A stretch of DNA of 64,000 nucleotides from Salvelinus alpinus (lineage: Eukaryota; Chordata; Actinopteri; Salmoniformes; Salmonidae): the NCBI RefSeq assembly GCF_045679555.1, contig NC_092094.1:32978655-33042654 (forward strand), written 5' to 3'. The first letter of the stretch is position 1. Each line of letters begins with the position of its first letter. Both the position numbers and the translations under genes were made by a program. This document shows, piece after piece, positions 39,933 to 54,000 of the stretch. Below the pieces are notes generated by a model, which saw only the letters and a list, made by a program, of their open reading frames with translations, made no database searches and was not told the origin of the DNA.

Positions 39933-41556
39933 TAGTGCCTTGTGAAAGTATTCATCCCCCTTGGCGTTTTTCCTATTTTGTTGCATTACAACCTGTAATT
40001 TAAATTGATTTGTATTTGTATTTAATGTAATGGACATACACAAAGCAGTTTAAATTGGTGAAGTGAAATGGAAAAAATAACTTGTTTAAAAAATAAATAA
40101 AGAATTCAAAACGGAAAAGTGGTGCGTGCATATGTATTCACCCCCTTTGCTATGAAGTTAATTATGTCCACCTGTGTGCACCTGTGTGCAATCTAAGTGT
40201 CACATGATCTGTAACATGATCTCAATATATATACACCTGTTCTGAAAGGCCCCAGAGTCTGCAACACCACCAAGCAAGGGGCACCAGCAAGCAATTAGCA
40301 CAGAGCTCTCCGAACAGGTCAGGGACAAAGTTGTTGATAAGTACAGATCAAGGTTGGGTTATAAAAAAATATCTGAAACTTTTGAACATCCCACGGAACA
40401 CCATTAAATCCATTATAAAAAATGGAAAGAATATGGCACCACAACAAACCTGCCAAGAGAGGGCCGCCCACCAAAAATCACAGATCAGGCCAGGAGGGCA
40501 TTAATCAGAGAGGCAACAAAGAGACCAAAGATAACCCTGAAGGAGCTGCAAAGCTCCACAGCGGATATTGGAGTATCTGTCCATAGGACCACTTTAAGCC
40601 GTACACTCCACAGAGCTGGGCTTTACGGAAGAGTGGCCAGAAAAAAGCCACTGCTTAAAGAAAAATATAAGAAAACGTTTGGTGTTCGCCAAAAGGCATG
40701 TGGGAGACTCCCCAAACATATGGAAGAAGGTACTCTGGTCAGATGAGACTAAAATGTAGCATTTTGGCCATCAAGGAAAATGCTATTTCTGGCGCAAACC
40801 CAACACCTCTCATCACCCCGAGAATTTCATCGTCACATCTGGAGGAAACCTGGCACCATCCCTACGGTGAAGCATGGTGGTGGCAGTATCATGCTGTGGG
40901 GATGTTTTTCATCAGCAGGGACTGGGTAACTGGTCAGAATTTAAGGAATGATGGATGGCACTAAATACAGCGAAATTCTTGAGGGGAACCTGTTTCAGTC
41001 TTCCAGAGATTTGAAACTAGGACGGAGGTTCACCTTCCAGCAGAACAATGACCCTAAGCATACTGCTAAAGCAACACTCGAATGGTTTAAGGGGAAACAT
41101 TTAAATGTCTTGGAATGGCCTAGTCAAAGCGCAGACCTCAATCCAATTGAGAATCTGTGATATGACTTAAAGGTTGCTGTACACCAGCAGAACCCATCCA
41201 ACTTGAAGGAGCAGGAGCAGTTTTGCCTTGAAGAATGGGCAGAAATCCCAGTGGCTTGATGTGCCAAGCTTATAGAGACATACCCCAAGAGACTTGCAGC
41301 TGTAATTGCTACAAAAGGTGGCTCTACAAAGTATTGACTTTGGGGGGGTGAATATTTATGCACGCTCAAGTTTTCTGTTTTTTTTGTCTTATTTCTTGTT
41401 TGTTTCACAATAAAAAATATTTAGCATCTTCAAAGTGGTAGGTATGTTGTGTAAATAAAATGATACAAACCCCCTAAAAATACATTTTAATTCCAGGTTG
41501 TAAGGCAACAAAATAGGAAAAATGCCAAGGGGGGTGAATACTTTCGGAAGCCACTG
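39933..41556 (+). mobile_element. Tc1-like transposon, decayed
   Basis: The left end TAGTGCCTTGTGAAAGTATT and right end ACTTTCGGAAGCCACTG are inverted repeats, with TA on the right. Transposase fragments span 40300-41270: NLPREGRPPKITDQARR-like linker near 40450, LWSDETK-like region near 40735, and frame 40948-41160 with [11 protein letters not shown] (first Asp replaced by Asn) and [10 protein letters not shown] followed by a stop. Different family from the three neighbours. Confidence 0.85.
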
Positions 41557-41927
41557 TAAACCTTGTATTGCTACGTATTGGCCGTTGAGAGGCTTTGAAG
41601 CCAACGGTCGGCCATATTGGCACTCCCCACTATGAGTCCGCCATAGGATGAATGGAATTCTATAGTATTTCAATTAAATGTTTCAAGGACAAAATTACAT
41701 GTATTTAAGTATTTTTGTTGTTGTAGTGGGGACATTAAACATAGTCATCTCTAAAAATGATACTTTAAGGGAAATGATTGTATATATTTGTATTTGTTAT
41801 TTTTATGTTTAGCTCACATATCATAATTTAAAAGTATGCATTAAGGTGTCTGTAATATAATAAATGTGTCAAAATAATTGTAGACATTAATAAATGCATT
41901 TCTATAGCTTCCAAAATATGTTTTACA
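41557..41927. other. Interval without recognised features
   Basis: AT-rich non-coding sequence upstream of the 44-base tandem repeat. No exon seen. Confidence 0.4.
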
Positions 41928-42103
41928 ATGGTGGGGGAGAGCCAAGATGGAGGCTCGGTGGCTTCAACACAATGGTGGGGGAGAGCCAAGATGGAGGCTC
42001 GGTGGCTTCAACACAATGGTGGGGGAGAGCCAAGATGGAGGCTCGGTGGCTTCAACACAATGGTGGGGGAGAGCCAAGATGGAGGTAAGGTGGCTTCAAC
42101 ACA
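41928..42103 (+). repeat. 44-base tandem repeat, 4 copies
   Basis: Units start at 41928, 41972, 42016 and 42060 with ATGGTGGGGGAGAGCCAAGA and end with CGGTGGCTTCAACACA. The first three are identical; the fourth has GGTAAGG instead of GGCTCGG. Open frames over it are by-products of the repeat. It lies about 450 bases upstream of the pex11a remnant. Confidence 0.92.
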
Positions 42104-42544
42104 GCGCCACCTATCTATCATCTTGTGCAGCGGTATTCAACTCTTACCCTACCAGGTCTGGAACCCGCTGGTTTTCTGTTTTGCCTGATAATTAATTGTA
42201 TCCTCTTGGTATCCCAGATCTAAATCAGTCCCTGGTTAGAGGGGAACAATGAAAAAACGCAGTGGACCTGGCTTGGAGGTCCAGAATTGAGATTGACGGA
42301 TCTAGTGTATATATAAATCATTGGTACTGTTTGGATTTGCCAAAAGATTCAGATTCTACCGTTACGCTTGTTTACACTGAGCTGCACTGGGGTCGGAACG
42401 CCATCATGGTTGGATTAAGACACCGCTGAGTCAGCGCAAGATATGGGTTGGAAATCGTACCTTAATGCATGGATGGGATAAGGCACTATACTCAAAATGT
42501 TACTTTTATCCAAACTCCTACATCGAGAAGATTGAAATACTGCT
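42104..42544. other. Flank upstream of the pex11a remnant
   Basis: No clear first exon of pex11a was found here, although the family's N-terminus (about 20 residues) should lie in or before this stretch. Confidence 0.4.
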
Positions 42545-43467
42545 AGTGTTTCCTGAAAACCGCCCTTTTCGCCCTCAATATGCATGTGCCTTGTCAAAGT
42601 ATTTGCTTTGCAACAATTCTGCAATTAAAGAACTTGTTGTCAAACTGCAGAGTCTGGTGTCCAACATGAGTTCTGGAAGGAAATGTGAGTTTGTACAGCC
42701 TTCACCACCAACAAATACTGCACTCTCCAGGGACATACTGTTACTAACTAACCGGATGAACAAGTGTTTTTGAAACAAGAAGTAGGTTAATTATTATTGG
42801 AAAGAGGTTCTCTAGTCTACCATTAATGTTTGGTTCAACAATATGTCAAATGTAGCCTAATTGATAACTGTTTTCATTCATGAGCATGTGCTGAATTCTG
42901 TCTTTGTTCTTTGTTTCAGTGTTCAGACTGGAGAACACTGTGAATTCCATTGACGAAGCCAGGCAGACCTTGCAGCTCTCTGACCCTGTGCTGCGCTTCT
43001 GCCTTACTGTGGCCAACCTCAACCGGCCCTTTGCTTTATCTGCAACAATTTGCTCTGGGCCAGAAATGTTGGCATTGTCTATGATATCAACAAGGAGCGG
43101 TGGAGCTTGAATGCCCCTCGTATCTACTTCTTGTCCCTGGTTAATAGTCTAACCAGAGATGTTTACATTATTACCCAGATTATGGTTCAGAGAACCAAAA
43201 ATAGTCTGTTTCAACAGAAAATGGATCAGCACCTCAAAGACAGACCCGATCAGGCTTTTCTTGTTCCTCAACCGGATGCTTTTCTGCTCCTGCTTATTGA
43301 GAGTCTTAAAAGACATCCCTCGGTTGCCCTTGACAGACTGAAAAACATTTGATATTTCCTTTTCACTGGACAAGCTGGGCGTTTACCGGTCAAACCCAGA
43401 GGTGGTGGGCTTTTGTGGGCTAATCTCCTCTCTGTTAGGGATAATGTCACCCCAGTTTGAAAATTAA
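42545..43467 (+). pseudogene. pex11a: Broken pex11a (peroxisomal membrane protein 11A)
   Basis: PEX11 proteins bend and divide peroxisomal membranes. Exon A (to 42684) encodes QYACALSKYLLCNNSAIKEL and SLVSNMSSGRK. After a GT-AG intron (42685-42919) exon B gives LFRLENTVNSIDEAR and SDPVLRFCLTVANLNR. One base is missing near 43026, shifting to the frame with NNLLWARNVGIVYDINKERW and SLVNSLTRDVY. That frame continues to HPSVALDRLKNI, where about two bases are missing near 43350, before DKLGVYRSNPEVVGFCGLIS. The C-terminus then ends early in an atypical tail, and the N-terminal exon is not recognisable. The retained intron shows it is not a retrocopy. In a salmonid this is most simply one of two genome-duplication copies that decayed. 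Confidence 0.8.
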
Positions 43468-43879
43468 ACCATAACCTAGAGTTAATGGTAAATGAATGGA
43501 GCTAGAGTTATTAAATGAAGAGAAGCTATACACAGTATGATGGGCAGATGCAGGTACTAAGGTTTGTAGTCAAACACTGGTGAGACAGAATTTTGCACGG
43601 GTTCCTTACTTTGAATATCACTACAGGTGAAGCTACATGTTGGCAGAAGTTCACTGATGATAGCAACCCCTTCAGATAGAACTGTTTGGAGCTTAAAGGG
43701 CAAACACTTTTATGTGTATTTTATGAGTAGCTTTCATTTTTTAAATCATTACTGTTGGGACCAGCAACAGCTCATTGGTTGACACATCGGTATCATTAGA
43801 CATCTTTAAATTAGTAGATTATAAAGGGAACTTTGCAGTAGTTTAGGAATCACAAAGACAGAGACTGGACAGGGATCTT

Positions 43880-46800
43880 AGTAAACTTTATTGTTTACTA
43901 GTGTTTGATTGAACGTAGAGCACTGTAGTTGGGTGCCATAATGCTTTATTTTACAGAAATTTGACAGATCAAGAGTTGCATCATCCAGCCAGCATGGCCA
44001 CACTAATCCAAGCCCACCAGTTAGCATCGTATCCTTTATGGCTTTATCATTAGTTATAGATATTTTCTGTTCATTGTGAGAAAAATACAGTTAAGTTCAA
44101 AATGTCTATGCAAATCATGTATTCCATAATAGAAAAGCATTATTAATACAGTAGATTTCTATGTATAATGCAATGTATGTAACAAAATGGGTTGAATTAC
44201 ATTTTTTAAAACTGTTCAATAAGAAAATAAAGAGATCCGATGGACTTTTATGCAATTATTCACAATGCTGATGTAAAGGTACACTTATTTGAAGTCCTGA
44301 GTTGAACAAAGTTTTTAAAAAAATAACATGGTTAATTACCAAGCAGTTTGATAAATGTGGCCCCTGGGACTGAAAAATATTGAGAAACACTAAAAAGTAG
44401 ATGACTAATTTGGGGTTGAAATCTTTCATTTGGAGAAAATATTTGTCCTTCTTTGCTTTTATAAAACAGACAATTATTGATGAAAAGAGCTTTATTTATT
44501 TTTTCAGAGACATTAATACATTTTGTAGTATTTTTCTAGAGGAAAAGTTGGTGATAAAGCATCCCCCACATACAATTGCAAATATATATATACTGTATAT
44601 ATATATATTACATTTACCTTTCGCCAAGTAGAGGCTTCTTGTCTGTCTTGAATAGACTGAGGAAATTGTGCAAAGAAGGATGCAAAAAAAGAATAGTTAC
44701 ACAAATTTGTTCCCAAAGGTCGACAATCTGTAGTGATTTATACTAGACAAGAGATTTTATTTCACATTTCTATTGAGACATTTAATTTACCAATATCAAC
44801 AAAGTAAACGCACCAGCAACAGCGAGACAATAAACTAAAAATTATTCTAGAGTTGTTTGATTTGTAAGCAGTATGCACATTAAATGGCATTTTGCATTTC
44901 AAGAGCACATTGTGGGTGTCTTAACAGTTTTCAAGGACCTTTAGCCACAAAGCTGTAGTTGTACACATGAAAAATAAAATTTAGGGACCAATAATTTGAG
45001 TACATATATTTTGTTTCACCTGCGTGTCATGCAATCAAATCAATTATGAAAGATAACATTATGTTAAAGCCAATGTGACTCACATTTTCCTATTAGAAGG
45101 CACCTCGCTAACTCCTGCGTATATCACAATTAGCACTTATTCAGATGAATATGGCTCAGTCCAATACTGCACACAGAGACAGTGGTCTGTACTAGTCTCA
45201 TATCTGGTCATGTGCTTTCCAGAATACCACAGTCAGTAGCATACATTTCATTTATTACATTTAGAATTCAACAATAAAAAAGAACCCAAACAGTGACAGA
45301 AGAACCTCCACTATGTGTACATGTCAGGGATTAATCTAGCCCAGTCAAGCACTTCTGAGAGACCTTTCAGACATGTTTCTATACGGAGCTCTGAAACCAT
45401 GTGGTTTGTGACAGTGGTGAAGAATTGTAATGGATGAAAAAAGGCCCTTAACATAGTCACAATTCATTTTTTATACTCCATTCATGATTATCAAACCGAT
45501 ATCCACAGAGCATTCATGACGGAAACGAACAGAAATGAACCTATCACAAACACAAAAGAAATAAGGCCTAGATTCAATCCGATCAAGCGTTAAGCGGTGA
45601 CAGCAGACACCCACATAGTGGATGTTGTGGCCCTCAGAGGTGGAACTGCATAGGAACCTTCAAATCGGTAAGCAGCTGCTCTTGCAACCATTGTCACAAA
45701 GCCACAACCGCCCCACTCGCGTTAGATGTTCAGAAGGAGAAAGTGTAGGTTATATAGGAATAATGACGCTCAACTTGAAAAATCATTAAACTAAATAATG
45801 AGGGTTTCTATCATCAAAATCAAGGTGTAGATTACATCACACATTCCACTGTTCCATATTGTAAACAAGGCGGCATGAGATTTCTGTTAATGCGACTCTG
45901 TGTAGTCAATTGCACTGTTGGCTTTATCTATAATGCAGGGAGCCACTTGTGGATTTGACAGCTCTAACACAGCTCCACCTCATAGACCGTCAAAACAAAC
46001 GCTATGCGGATGTTCGCTAAAGCAGATCTGATTGAATCAGGCACCAACTCACATGGTAGAGGAATACATCAACATTGTAAAAAGACGTTCAGACATATAA
46101 GACACAGTATTGAAAGCATCATACATTAACATAAATTCTGCATTTCCTTCAACCCCAAAAAATGTGAACTAAAATACATGATCCTGAAACATTAAATTTA
46201 ATTAAGCAGATTAAAAAAAGAGAGATTACATTACATTTCAGAAAGTCAATATGAGAGATATGGAAATGTGTTAATGGTGTATTAAGGCAAAATGAACTAT
46301 CTTCCCTTTACATTTAAGACAGCAATTAAGTAGCAAGATAGTGTACACAGACACTCACATTGATTTCATTACTGCTTAAGAGTAGTCACTGTATTTGAAA
46401 AAATATATATCTTCAAGCCGCAGATAATCAAAGTGAACTGTATGAAATCCCAAGTGATGACGACAGGTACATCCAGAGAGGTTCAGTTAATGTGGTCCAG
46501 TTTGTGTAAATGCATCTACTGTAAACAAACACATCCAGTAGCCCAATGTTGTAATGGAACATTCACTGATTCAAAGTGAAAATAAACTGCCCCATCCTGC
46601 TGAGGTGAAATCTAGTAAACTGCTACAGCAACATTAAGAAATACAATGTTACCACTGGTTACCACAGCATTTTCCTACAGAGCAGTTTCAACAGCAAGAG
46701 TGAAGAAGTTCACACAAGTCAGAAAATAGGTTTCTGAAATCTCCTCTTTGAACTATGATTAATCTCTGATCTATGGGATGGACAATCTTATATCTGAGGC

Positions 46801-48074
46801 TCTAAACCAGGTTGAAATCCAAAGACACCAAACGCTTCAAAGAATTGCATTTCATCACTGCATGGGAGCAATCCTGTTTCTTGCGATAGAATACATCACA
46901 CAGGCACAAGCTTTGTAATATAAAAATGGCTTTTGGAAGTACTGTTAAATGCTCCGGCATTCCACCCAGTCTCACAAATGTATTGGACTATTGATCAAGG
47001 TAATAAAATATTCATTAATATTGTATGAACTTTATTACTATCATTAAAGGTCAGAGAATACTGGCTCAAACAATGAGAATAATTTATCCAGAAGGATAAG
47101 AAGGTAACATAACAATCCAAAAATATTATTTTGGAGTTTGATTGCAGTTCTTATTCAGATTAGTGTTCTTTCAGTAATGATGTAGTGGTTTAAACAGAAA
47201 CATGGGAGTATACTGTATGACTAAGATGGCATTTTACTATATCATACAAATGTCAAGATTCATAAACATTTTCTTCAGCATAGAGGGGGCAGTTGTTTCC
47301 AATCCCATGGCCCATATTTGATGAAGCAGAATGGCTCAATTACTGCAAACAGGAACTACAGACTGAATGTGAAATGTGGGTCAGAGGCGAATGTATAGGA
47401 GATTTGACTGGCATGTCTGATTAATGACATGTACTGTATCATCAACTTTAACAAATAGAGAAATTATCAACTCAAACAGTTCACTTCTTGTTCATAGAGG
47501 TCTGAGATATTTCCACATAACATTGCATATCTTCCAGCGTCCCCTAATCTTAATCCAGTGATTACAACCCTCTCTATAGAAATCAAGATTTTATATCACT
47601 ATTTTACATTTATACATTCAGTGAAACAACAAACCGCATATTGTACTGGGTACTTAAATATAGCATGGATAGAAGACTGGGTATGAAGAGCATTTATTCT
47701 CATCTGTCCTTATGATTGTACCATCAAACTATGTCTTTCTGTGTAGTCATGGCAATAGACCAAACGTTAAAAGCATTGGGCAGGAGAGTTCATGTACATT
47801 AACATTATGGGTAGAAAAAGGAATTTGGCTTAAATTGCCAGCCATTACAACAACACTCGTCCTAAAAAATGATTCATTTGATCACGAGTCGCTGGTCTTG
47901 GCCCACTTCATATAAGAGAACCTCTCTCCTCTCTTCCATCAACACTTGGAGGAATAAAGTGAATGTGTGATTCATATGTGATTAAAGTCCTTAACACTCC
48001 AGACCCAGGCTCGGCTGGTCAGTCTTTTGGTCCATTGATAAAATAACACCCTGTGGCAGGGTGCAGGCCAGTCA
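43880..48074 (-). other. Probable long 3' UTR of the ELL-family gene
   Basis: More than 4 kb with no ORF of note, no recognised transposon and AT-rich unique sequence, directly after the ell3 stop codon. On the minus strand an AATAAA lies in AACAATAAAGTTTAC near 43890. The absence of mobile elements in so repeat-dense a window suggests constraint. A shorter UTR plus intergenic DNA is the alternative. A TA-rich run lies at 44583-44610. Confidence 0.5.
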
Positions 48075-51000
48075 CTATGAAGGGGCCTGGGTACGGTCAT
48101 AGTCCAGGATCAGACCTTTGATGTGAGACAGTTTCTGATGCAGATACTCGCATCGCTTCTTCTCTTCCCGGTAACCAGGGAACTTCTGCAAAGACAAGGC
48201 AGAGGGCCGTCAGAGAGCTGGCATTATGGTGACATTGACAAAGTAGAGGGGGGTGTAGCGTGTGGGAAAAGATTGTCCTCAGAGGTGTAAGGAATTAAGT
48301 AAAAATACTTTAAAGTACTACTTCAGTAGTTTTTTGGGGGGTATCTGTACTTTACTATTCATATTTTGGACTACTTTTACTTCAATACATTCCTAAAGAA
48401 AGTAATGTACTGTACTTTTTACTCTATACATTTTCCCTGACACCCAAAAGTACTCATTACATTTTTAATGCTTAGCAGGACAGGAAAATGGTCCAATTGC
48501 CACACTTATCAAGATAACATCCCTGGTCCTCCCTACTGCCTCTGATCTGGCAGACTCACTAAACATGGTTCGTTTGTAAATGATGTCTGAGTTTTGGAGT
48601 ATGCCCCTGGCTACCCGTAAAATAAAATAAGAAGAAGATAATAGTGCCATCTGGTTTGCTTAATATAAGGAATTTGAAATGATTTATACTTTTACATTCG
48701 ATACTTCAGTATATTTTAGCAATTATATTTAGATTTGAATACTTAAGCATATTTAAAACCAAATGCTTCTAGCCTTTAACTCAAGTAGTATTTTATTGGG
48801 TGACTTACAATTTTAGTCATTTGAGTCATTTTCTATTAAGGTATCTTTAGTTTTACTCAAGTATGACAGTTGGGTACTTTTTCCTACACTGTTGATCCTA
48901 ATAACAACATTAATATCACTGGTATGAGTCAAAGTTCTTTGTGATAACCATACAGGCTATAATAGATAAGACAGGCTATAAAATAATTCAATAATATTCC
49001 CTGCTCATGCATTACTTACTTTCTTATATTTTCTGTATTTCTGCAGTATTTGGTCCTCCATGAGCTGTAACGGAAGAAAAATACAAGACATTTAGTAAGC
49101 CCTTGAAAGTTCATCAAGCCAGGTCTTTAAATGTTTAAACAGAAACAGTGTTTTGTTTTGTGTATGGAAGTGACGTCAGTTCCTTGCTCATACCTTGTAT
49201 TCCTGTGTACCGGGGGAGAGAGTGTTGATCTTTGAGCCCAGCTGAACAAACATCTCTGTGATAGTACCGATCCGGTGATGCAGGGCCCTGTACTCATCAT
49301 ACTCCGCACAGAAATCCTCCTTGTACTGTTGCCGTTGCTCTGAGGCTGTGATGATGTTGTACATTCTGGAAAGAGAGACATTAACATCTTGTGAGCTGTC
49401 ATTTCAACAACCACAGGCCCATGGCATCCATCCACTATGGTCTGGTCTAGTCTGGCCAGCTGTGACAGGCAACGTGGAATGGCCACATCAGGAGGTAGAA
49501 ATAGACAGGTTAGCTGTCAACATCACGAAAACGATGCGCACACTTCAATGGGGCAAAAGGCTGTGTATTGTTGTTATTCTGGATGGCCAGATACAGTAGT
49601 TAGCAACAATGGCAAAAAGCTGCCATGTGGGGAAGTGTAGGTGGCTTGTTTCAGGTCAATGTATCTTGTTATTGATACCATGTCTTGTTTTGAGGTGTTT
49701 TGACTGATATCATGTCTATGCTAATATGGCAAAAATTCGCTAGCTAGCTAACCAACAACTGTAATGATGTATTTTCATTTCATTTCACCTTTATTTAACC
49801 AGGTAGGCCAGTTGAGAACAAGTTCTCATTTACAACTGCGACCTGGCCAAGATAAAGCAAAGCAGTGTGACACAAACAACACAGAGTTGCACATGGGATA
49901 AACAAACGTATAGTCAATAACACAATAAAAAAACTCTATATACAGTGTGTGCAAATGTAGTAAGATTAGGGAGGTAAGGCAATAAATAGGCCATAGTGGC
50001 AAAATAATTACAATTTAGCAATTAAACACTGGAGTGAAAGATGTGCAGAAGATGAATGTGCAAGTAGAGATACTAGGGTGCAAAGGAGCAAATAACAACA
50101 TGGGGATGAGGTAGTTGGGCGGGCTATTTACAGATGGGCTATGTACAGGTGCCATGATCCGTAAGCTGCTCTGACAGCTGATGCTTAAAGTTAGTGAGGG
50201 TGATATGAGTCTCCAGCTTCAGTGATTCTTGCAATTTGTTCCAGTCATAGACAGCAGAGAACTGGGAGGAAAGGCGGCCAAAGAGGAGTTGGCTTTGGGG
50301 GTGACCAGTGAAATATACCTGCTGGAGCACGTGCTACGGGTGGGTGCTGCTATGGTGATCAGTGAGCTGAGATAAGGCAGGGCTTTACCTAGCAAAGACT
50401 TATAGATGACCTGGAGCCAGTGGGTTTGGCGACGAATATGAAGCGAGGGCCAGCCAACGAGAGCATACAGGTCGCAGTGGTGGGTAGTATATGGGGCTTT
50501 GGTGACAAAATGGATTGCACTGTGATAGACTACATCCAATTTGCTGAGTAGAGTGTTGGAGGCTATTTTGTAAATGACATCACCGAAGTCAAGGATCGGT
50601 AGGATAGTCAGTTTTACGAGGGTATGTTTGGCAGCATGAGTGAAGGCTGCTTTGTTGCGAAATAGGAAGCTGATTCTAGATTTAATTTTGGAGATTGGTA
50701 GAGCATGGCGCTTGCAACGCCAGGGTTGTGGGTTCATTCCCCACGGGGGGACCAGGATGAATATGTATGAACTTTCCAATTTGTAAGTCGCTCTGGATAA
50801 GAGCGTCTGCTAAATGACTTAAATGTAAATGTAAATGTAATGCTTAATATGAGTCTGGAAGGAGAGTTTACAGTCTAACCAGACACCTAGGTATTTGTAG
50901 TTGTCCACATATTCTAAGTCAGAACCGTCCAGAGTAGTGATGCTAGACGGGCAGGCGGGTGCAGGCAGCGATCGGTTGAAGAGCATGCATTTAGTTTTGC

Positions 51001-54000
51001 TTGCATTTAAGAGCAGTTGGAGGCCACGGAAGGAGTGTTGTATGGCATTGAAGCTTGTCTGGAGGTCAGAAAGGGCCAGAAATATACAGAATGTAGACAG
51101 TATTTGAGAGAAAACAAGTGCTCATTGTGCACATTTATTTACGTTTTCAACAAACATTGGAGATTAAATATAGTTTCCATGTAATAATCTAAACCACCCC
51201 TGTCTGTTTTATGCCACGTAGCAGGCGTAAAATAAACGCCTTAAACTAGATCCCCTAGATAATGATCTTGATTAGAAGAAGAGAAAACTATCAGGGGAGG
51301 TTCAACCAAACCAGTAAATGAGTTAAGATGGAGTGTCGCCTTGTTAACGTCCAAAGTGGAAGTTGTGTCACAGGCTCTCTTTCTATTTCCCCTGAAAACC
51401 AGAACATCCAGGAATCAACCAACCCATCTATATAAACATGCATTCATCTCTCCAGCAGGTGGCACTGCAGATTAGCAGAATGAATGGCCTTTGACTCAGC
51501 TATGATTTCACAGAGATGTGTTCTCAAGATGTGGAAATGTAAGACATTAGATCATTTGTTTTCTAAGTCATTCTCTGTGAAGCTCTGTTATTACTGAACA
51601 TGTGACAGACCATTTAAACGTTCACATTTTCCACTATTTATGTGAATGTTTTCAATCTGAATCCAGACCTTTTTGAACAAATCACTTTCCTTTCACAACA
51701 GAAGTGGTTTTAAAGTAGTCAACCCATTAAAGAAAACATTGAAGCAACAGATGGTAGTAACAGAACCTGAGACTTTGAAAGCACATACTGGCTTCACTTC
51801 TGCCATGTTTACAGTTTGAATGGGCTTCAAAAAACAGATCAACCTAGCAGCGCCACTCAGCAACCCAGGGGGATTCTGGAGGACTTATGAATGAAGCAGT
51901 GTGTTTGAACTTACATGAAATAGTCGGGCAGCTCTTCCGGTGACGTACGAGTGACAGGTGTTTTAGCCCCCTCATGGTCTGGAGATAAACACAAGCAGAG
52001 GAAAAAAAGGTTCATGTAATCTGCCAATGCAAACGTGAAAAAGCTCATATACTAAGGCTGATGGAGTCGTTTATCAGTGCTACTGATAAGAGACCTGCTC
52101 CAAGGCAGGCGGTGACGCCAGCAGCGCCCCAGATTGGGAGGCAGAGCAGCCTGCTGACTCGATGGACCGTGGGTCACCCAGCTGTTCCACAGTCAATCAT
52201 GTACACACTAGCCAGGGAAAGGAATGGGGGGTGCTAGTGGAAAGAGAAAGGGGGATACCTAGTCAGTTGTACAACTGAATGACTTCAACTGAAATGTGTC
52301 TTCGGCTTTTAACCCAACCCCTCTGAATCAGAGAGGTGAGGGAGGGGCTGCCTTAATCGACATCCACGTCTTCGGCGCAGAAGCTACATACACAGCACCC
52401 TTTTCCACTGGAAATGTTCCTCAGCTCACTGATTAGTGTCACTCTGTTGAAAACCTACAGCAATTCACCATGAGCCTTCTAGATAAGTCACTTAACCTAT
52501 TTGGGACAGGTCCCTTTGAAGTTTCATAATACTTTTCCAATTGAGGTAGTAGTTTTACTACTGCAATAAATATGGGTAATAAAAACAGACCTTTTGACTG
52601 TGATCTTTGCTATTTTGAACATGCAGAGAGTGTTTGACAATGTTTATGTATATATGGAAAGTGTTTATTCGTATGTATACAAATACTGGGCAGTCTATGC
52701 TGTAATCTTGTTGGCTCAAATAAACGGATTAGGTGCTTCTTCTAATGATTAAACTGCTCTGATTTCCATGTGGGCATAGGCCAGAAGTAGTGTAAATCAG
52801 GGATTCCGTTAGGAAAATGTGGCGCCGGATATTTGACCGGCAGCGTTTTAATTTACCGGACCCATGTGCTTTGGTATACGTAACCTGATTAGGGCGTCCA
52901 CCTACGATGCTTAGAATGACAGAAATCACCTTTAGATTATAGTCATTCATATTAACAGAACATGCAAGTCAAGGATGCAATGTTGTGCGATCCTTCTTAC
53001 CGAAGTCTGACGTGCACTTTGTAGATGTTAGAATAACTGTCCACATTTACTTTTCCTCGGACAACAAGACGAGTAATGAGCAGCAAAATCACTAGTCTAT
53101 GTCAATCTACTATCCCCCATAGTAGAAACGTTGACCCATTCTATTGGTCAGCTTGTCTAGAAAAAAATGCCTATTCCAAACAAACTCTGGGACAGCTGTG
53201 GGACGACAGGTCCCAAATGCATACAACCAGTCGGCTTAGGCTAAATATATATATATTTTTTAAAAGCAATGATTATTTTGCAACAGAGCAGAACATTTAG
53301 CTATAAATGTTGATTAATTATTATTTCTTCACATTATAAGCACGAACGTTCGCTCCATAATACAATTAGCGGGAAAATACTGTTGTCAAAATGGCACCAC
53401 ACATGCAAGCGGTTTCATGTGACAGAGATGAAAATATCAAATCAAATGAACCAGCAATGCAGTTAAGAAAAATAAGAATTAAGAAAATAATTATAACGAG
53501 GCTATATACAGGGGGTACCGGTACCGAGTCAATGTACAGTTTAGTCTAGGTAATTGAGGTAATATGTACATGTAGGTTGGGGTAGATATTTAGAAAGAGG
53601 GGAGATCAAATATGCAACAACTAGCATGGGTTGCTAATATGACTAGGCTACTGGACAATGAAAAGAAGTTTATATAAAATAATTGCCGCCACAGATAGGG
53701 TCTGATTTAGGCTAGGCTACTGGACAATGAAAAGAAGTTTATATAAAATAATTGCCGCCACAGATAGGGTCTGATTTAGGCTAGGCTACTGGACAATGAA
53801 AAGAAGTTTATATAAAATAATTGCCGCCACAGATAGGGTCTGATTTAGGCTAGGCTACTGGACAATGAAAAGAAGTTTATATAAAATAATTGCCGCCACA
53901 GATAGGGTCTGATTTAGGCTAGGCTACTGGACAATGAAAAGAAGTTTATATAAAATAATTGCCGCCACAGATAGGGTCTGATTTAGGCTAGGCTACTGGA

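Noticed and set aside
41894-42195. Repeated Met-Val-Gly-Glu type open frames
   Set aside because: By-product of the 44-base tandem repeat; 44 is not a multiple of three, so every frame is produced.
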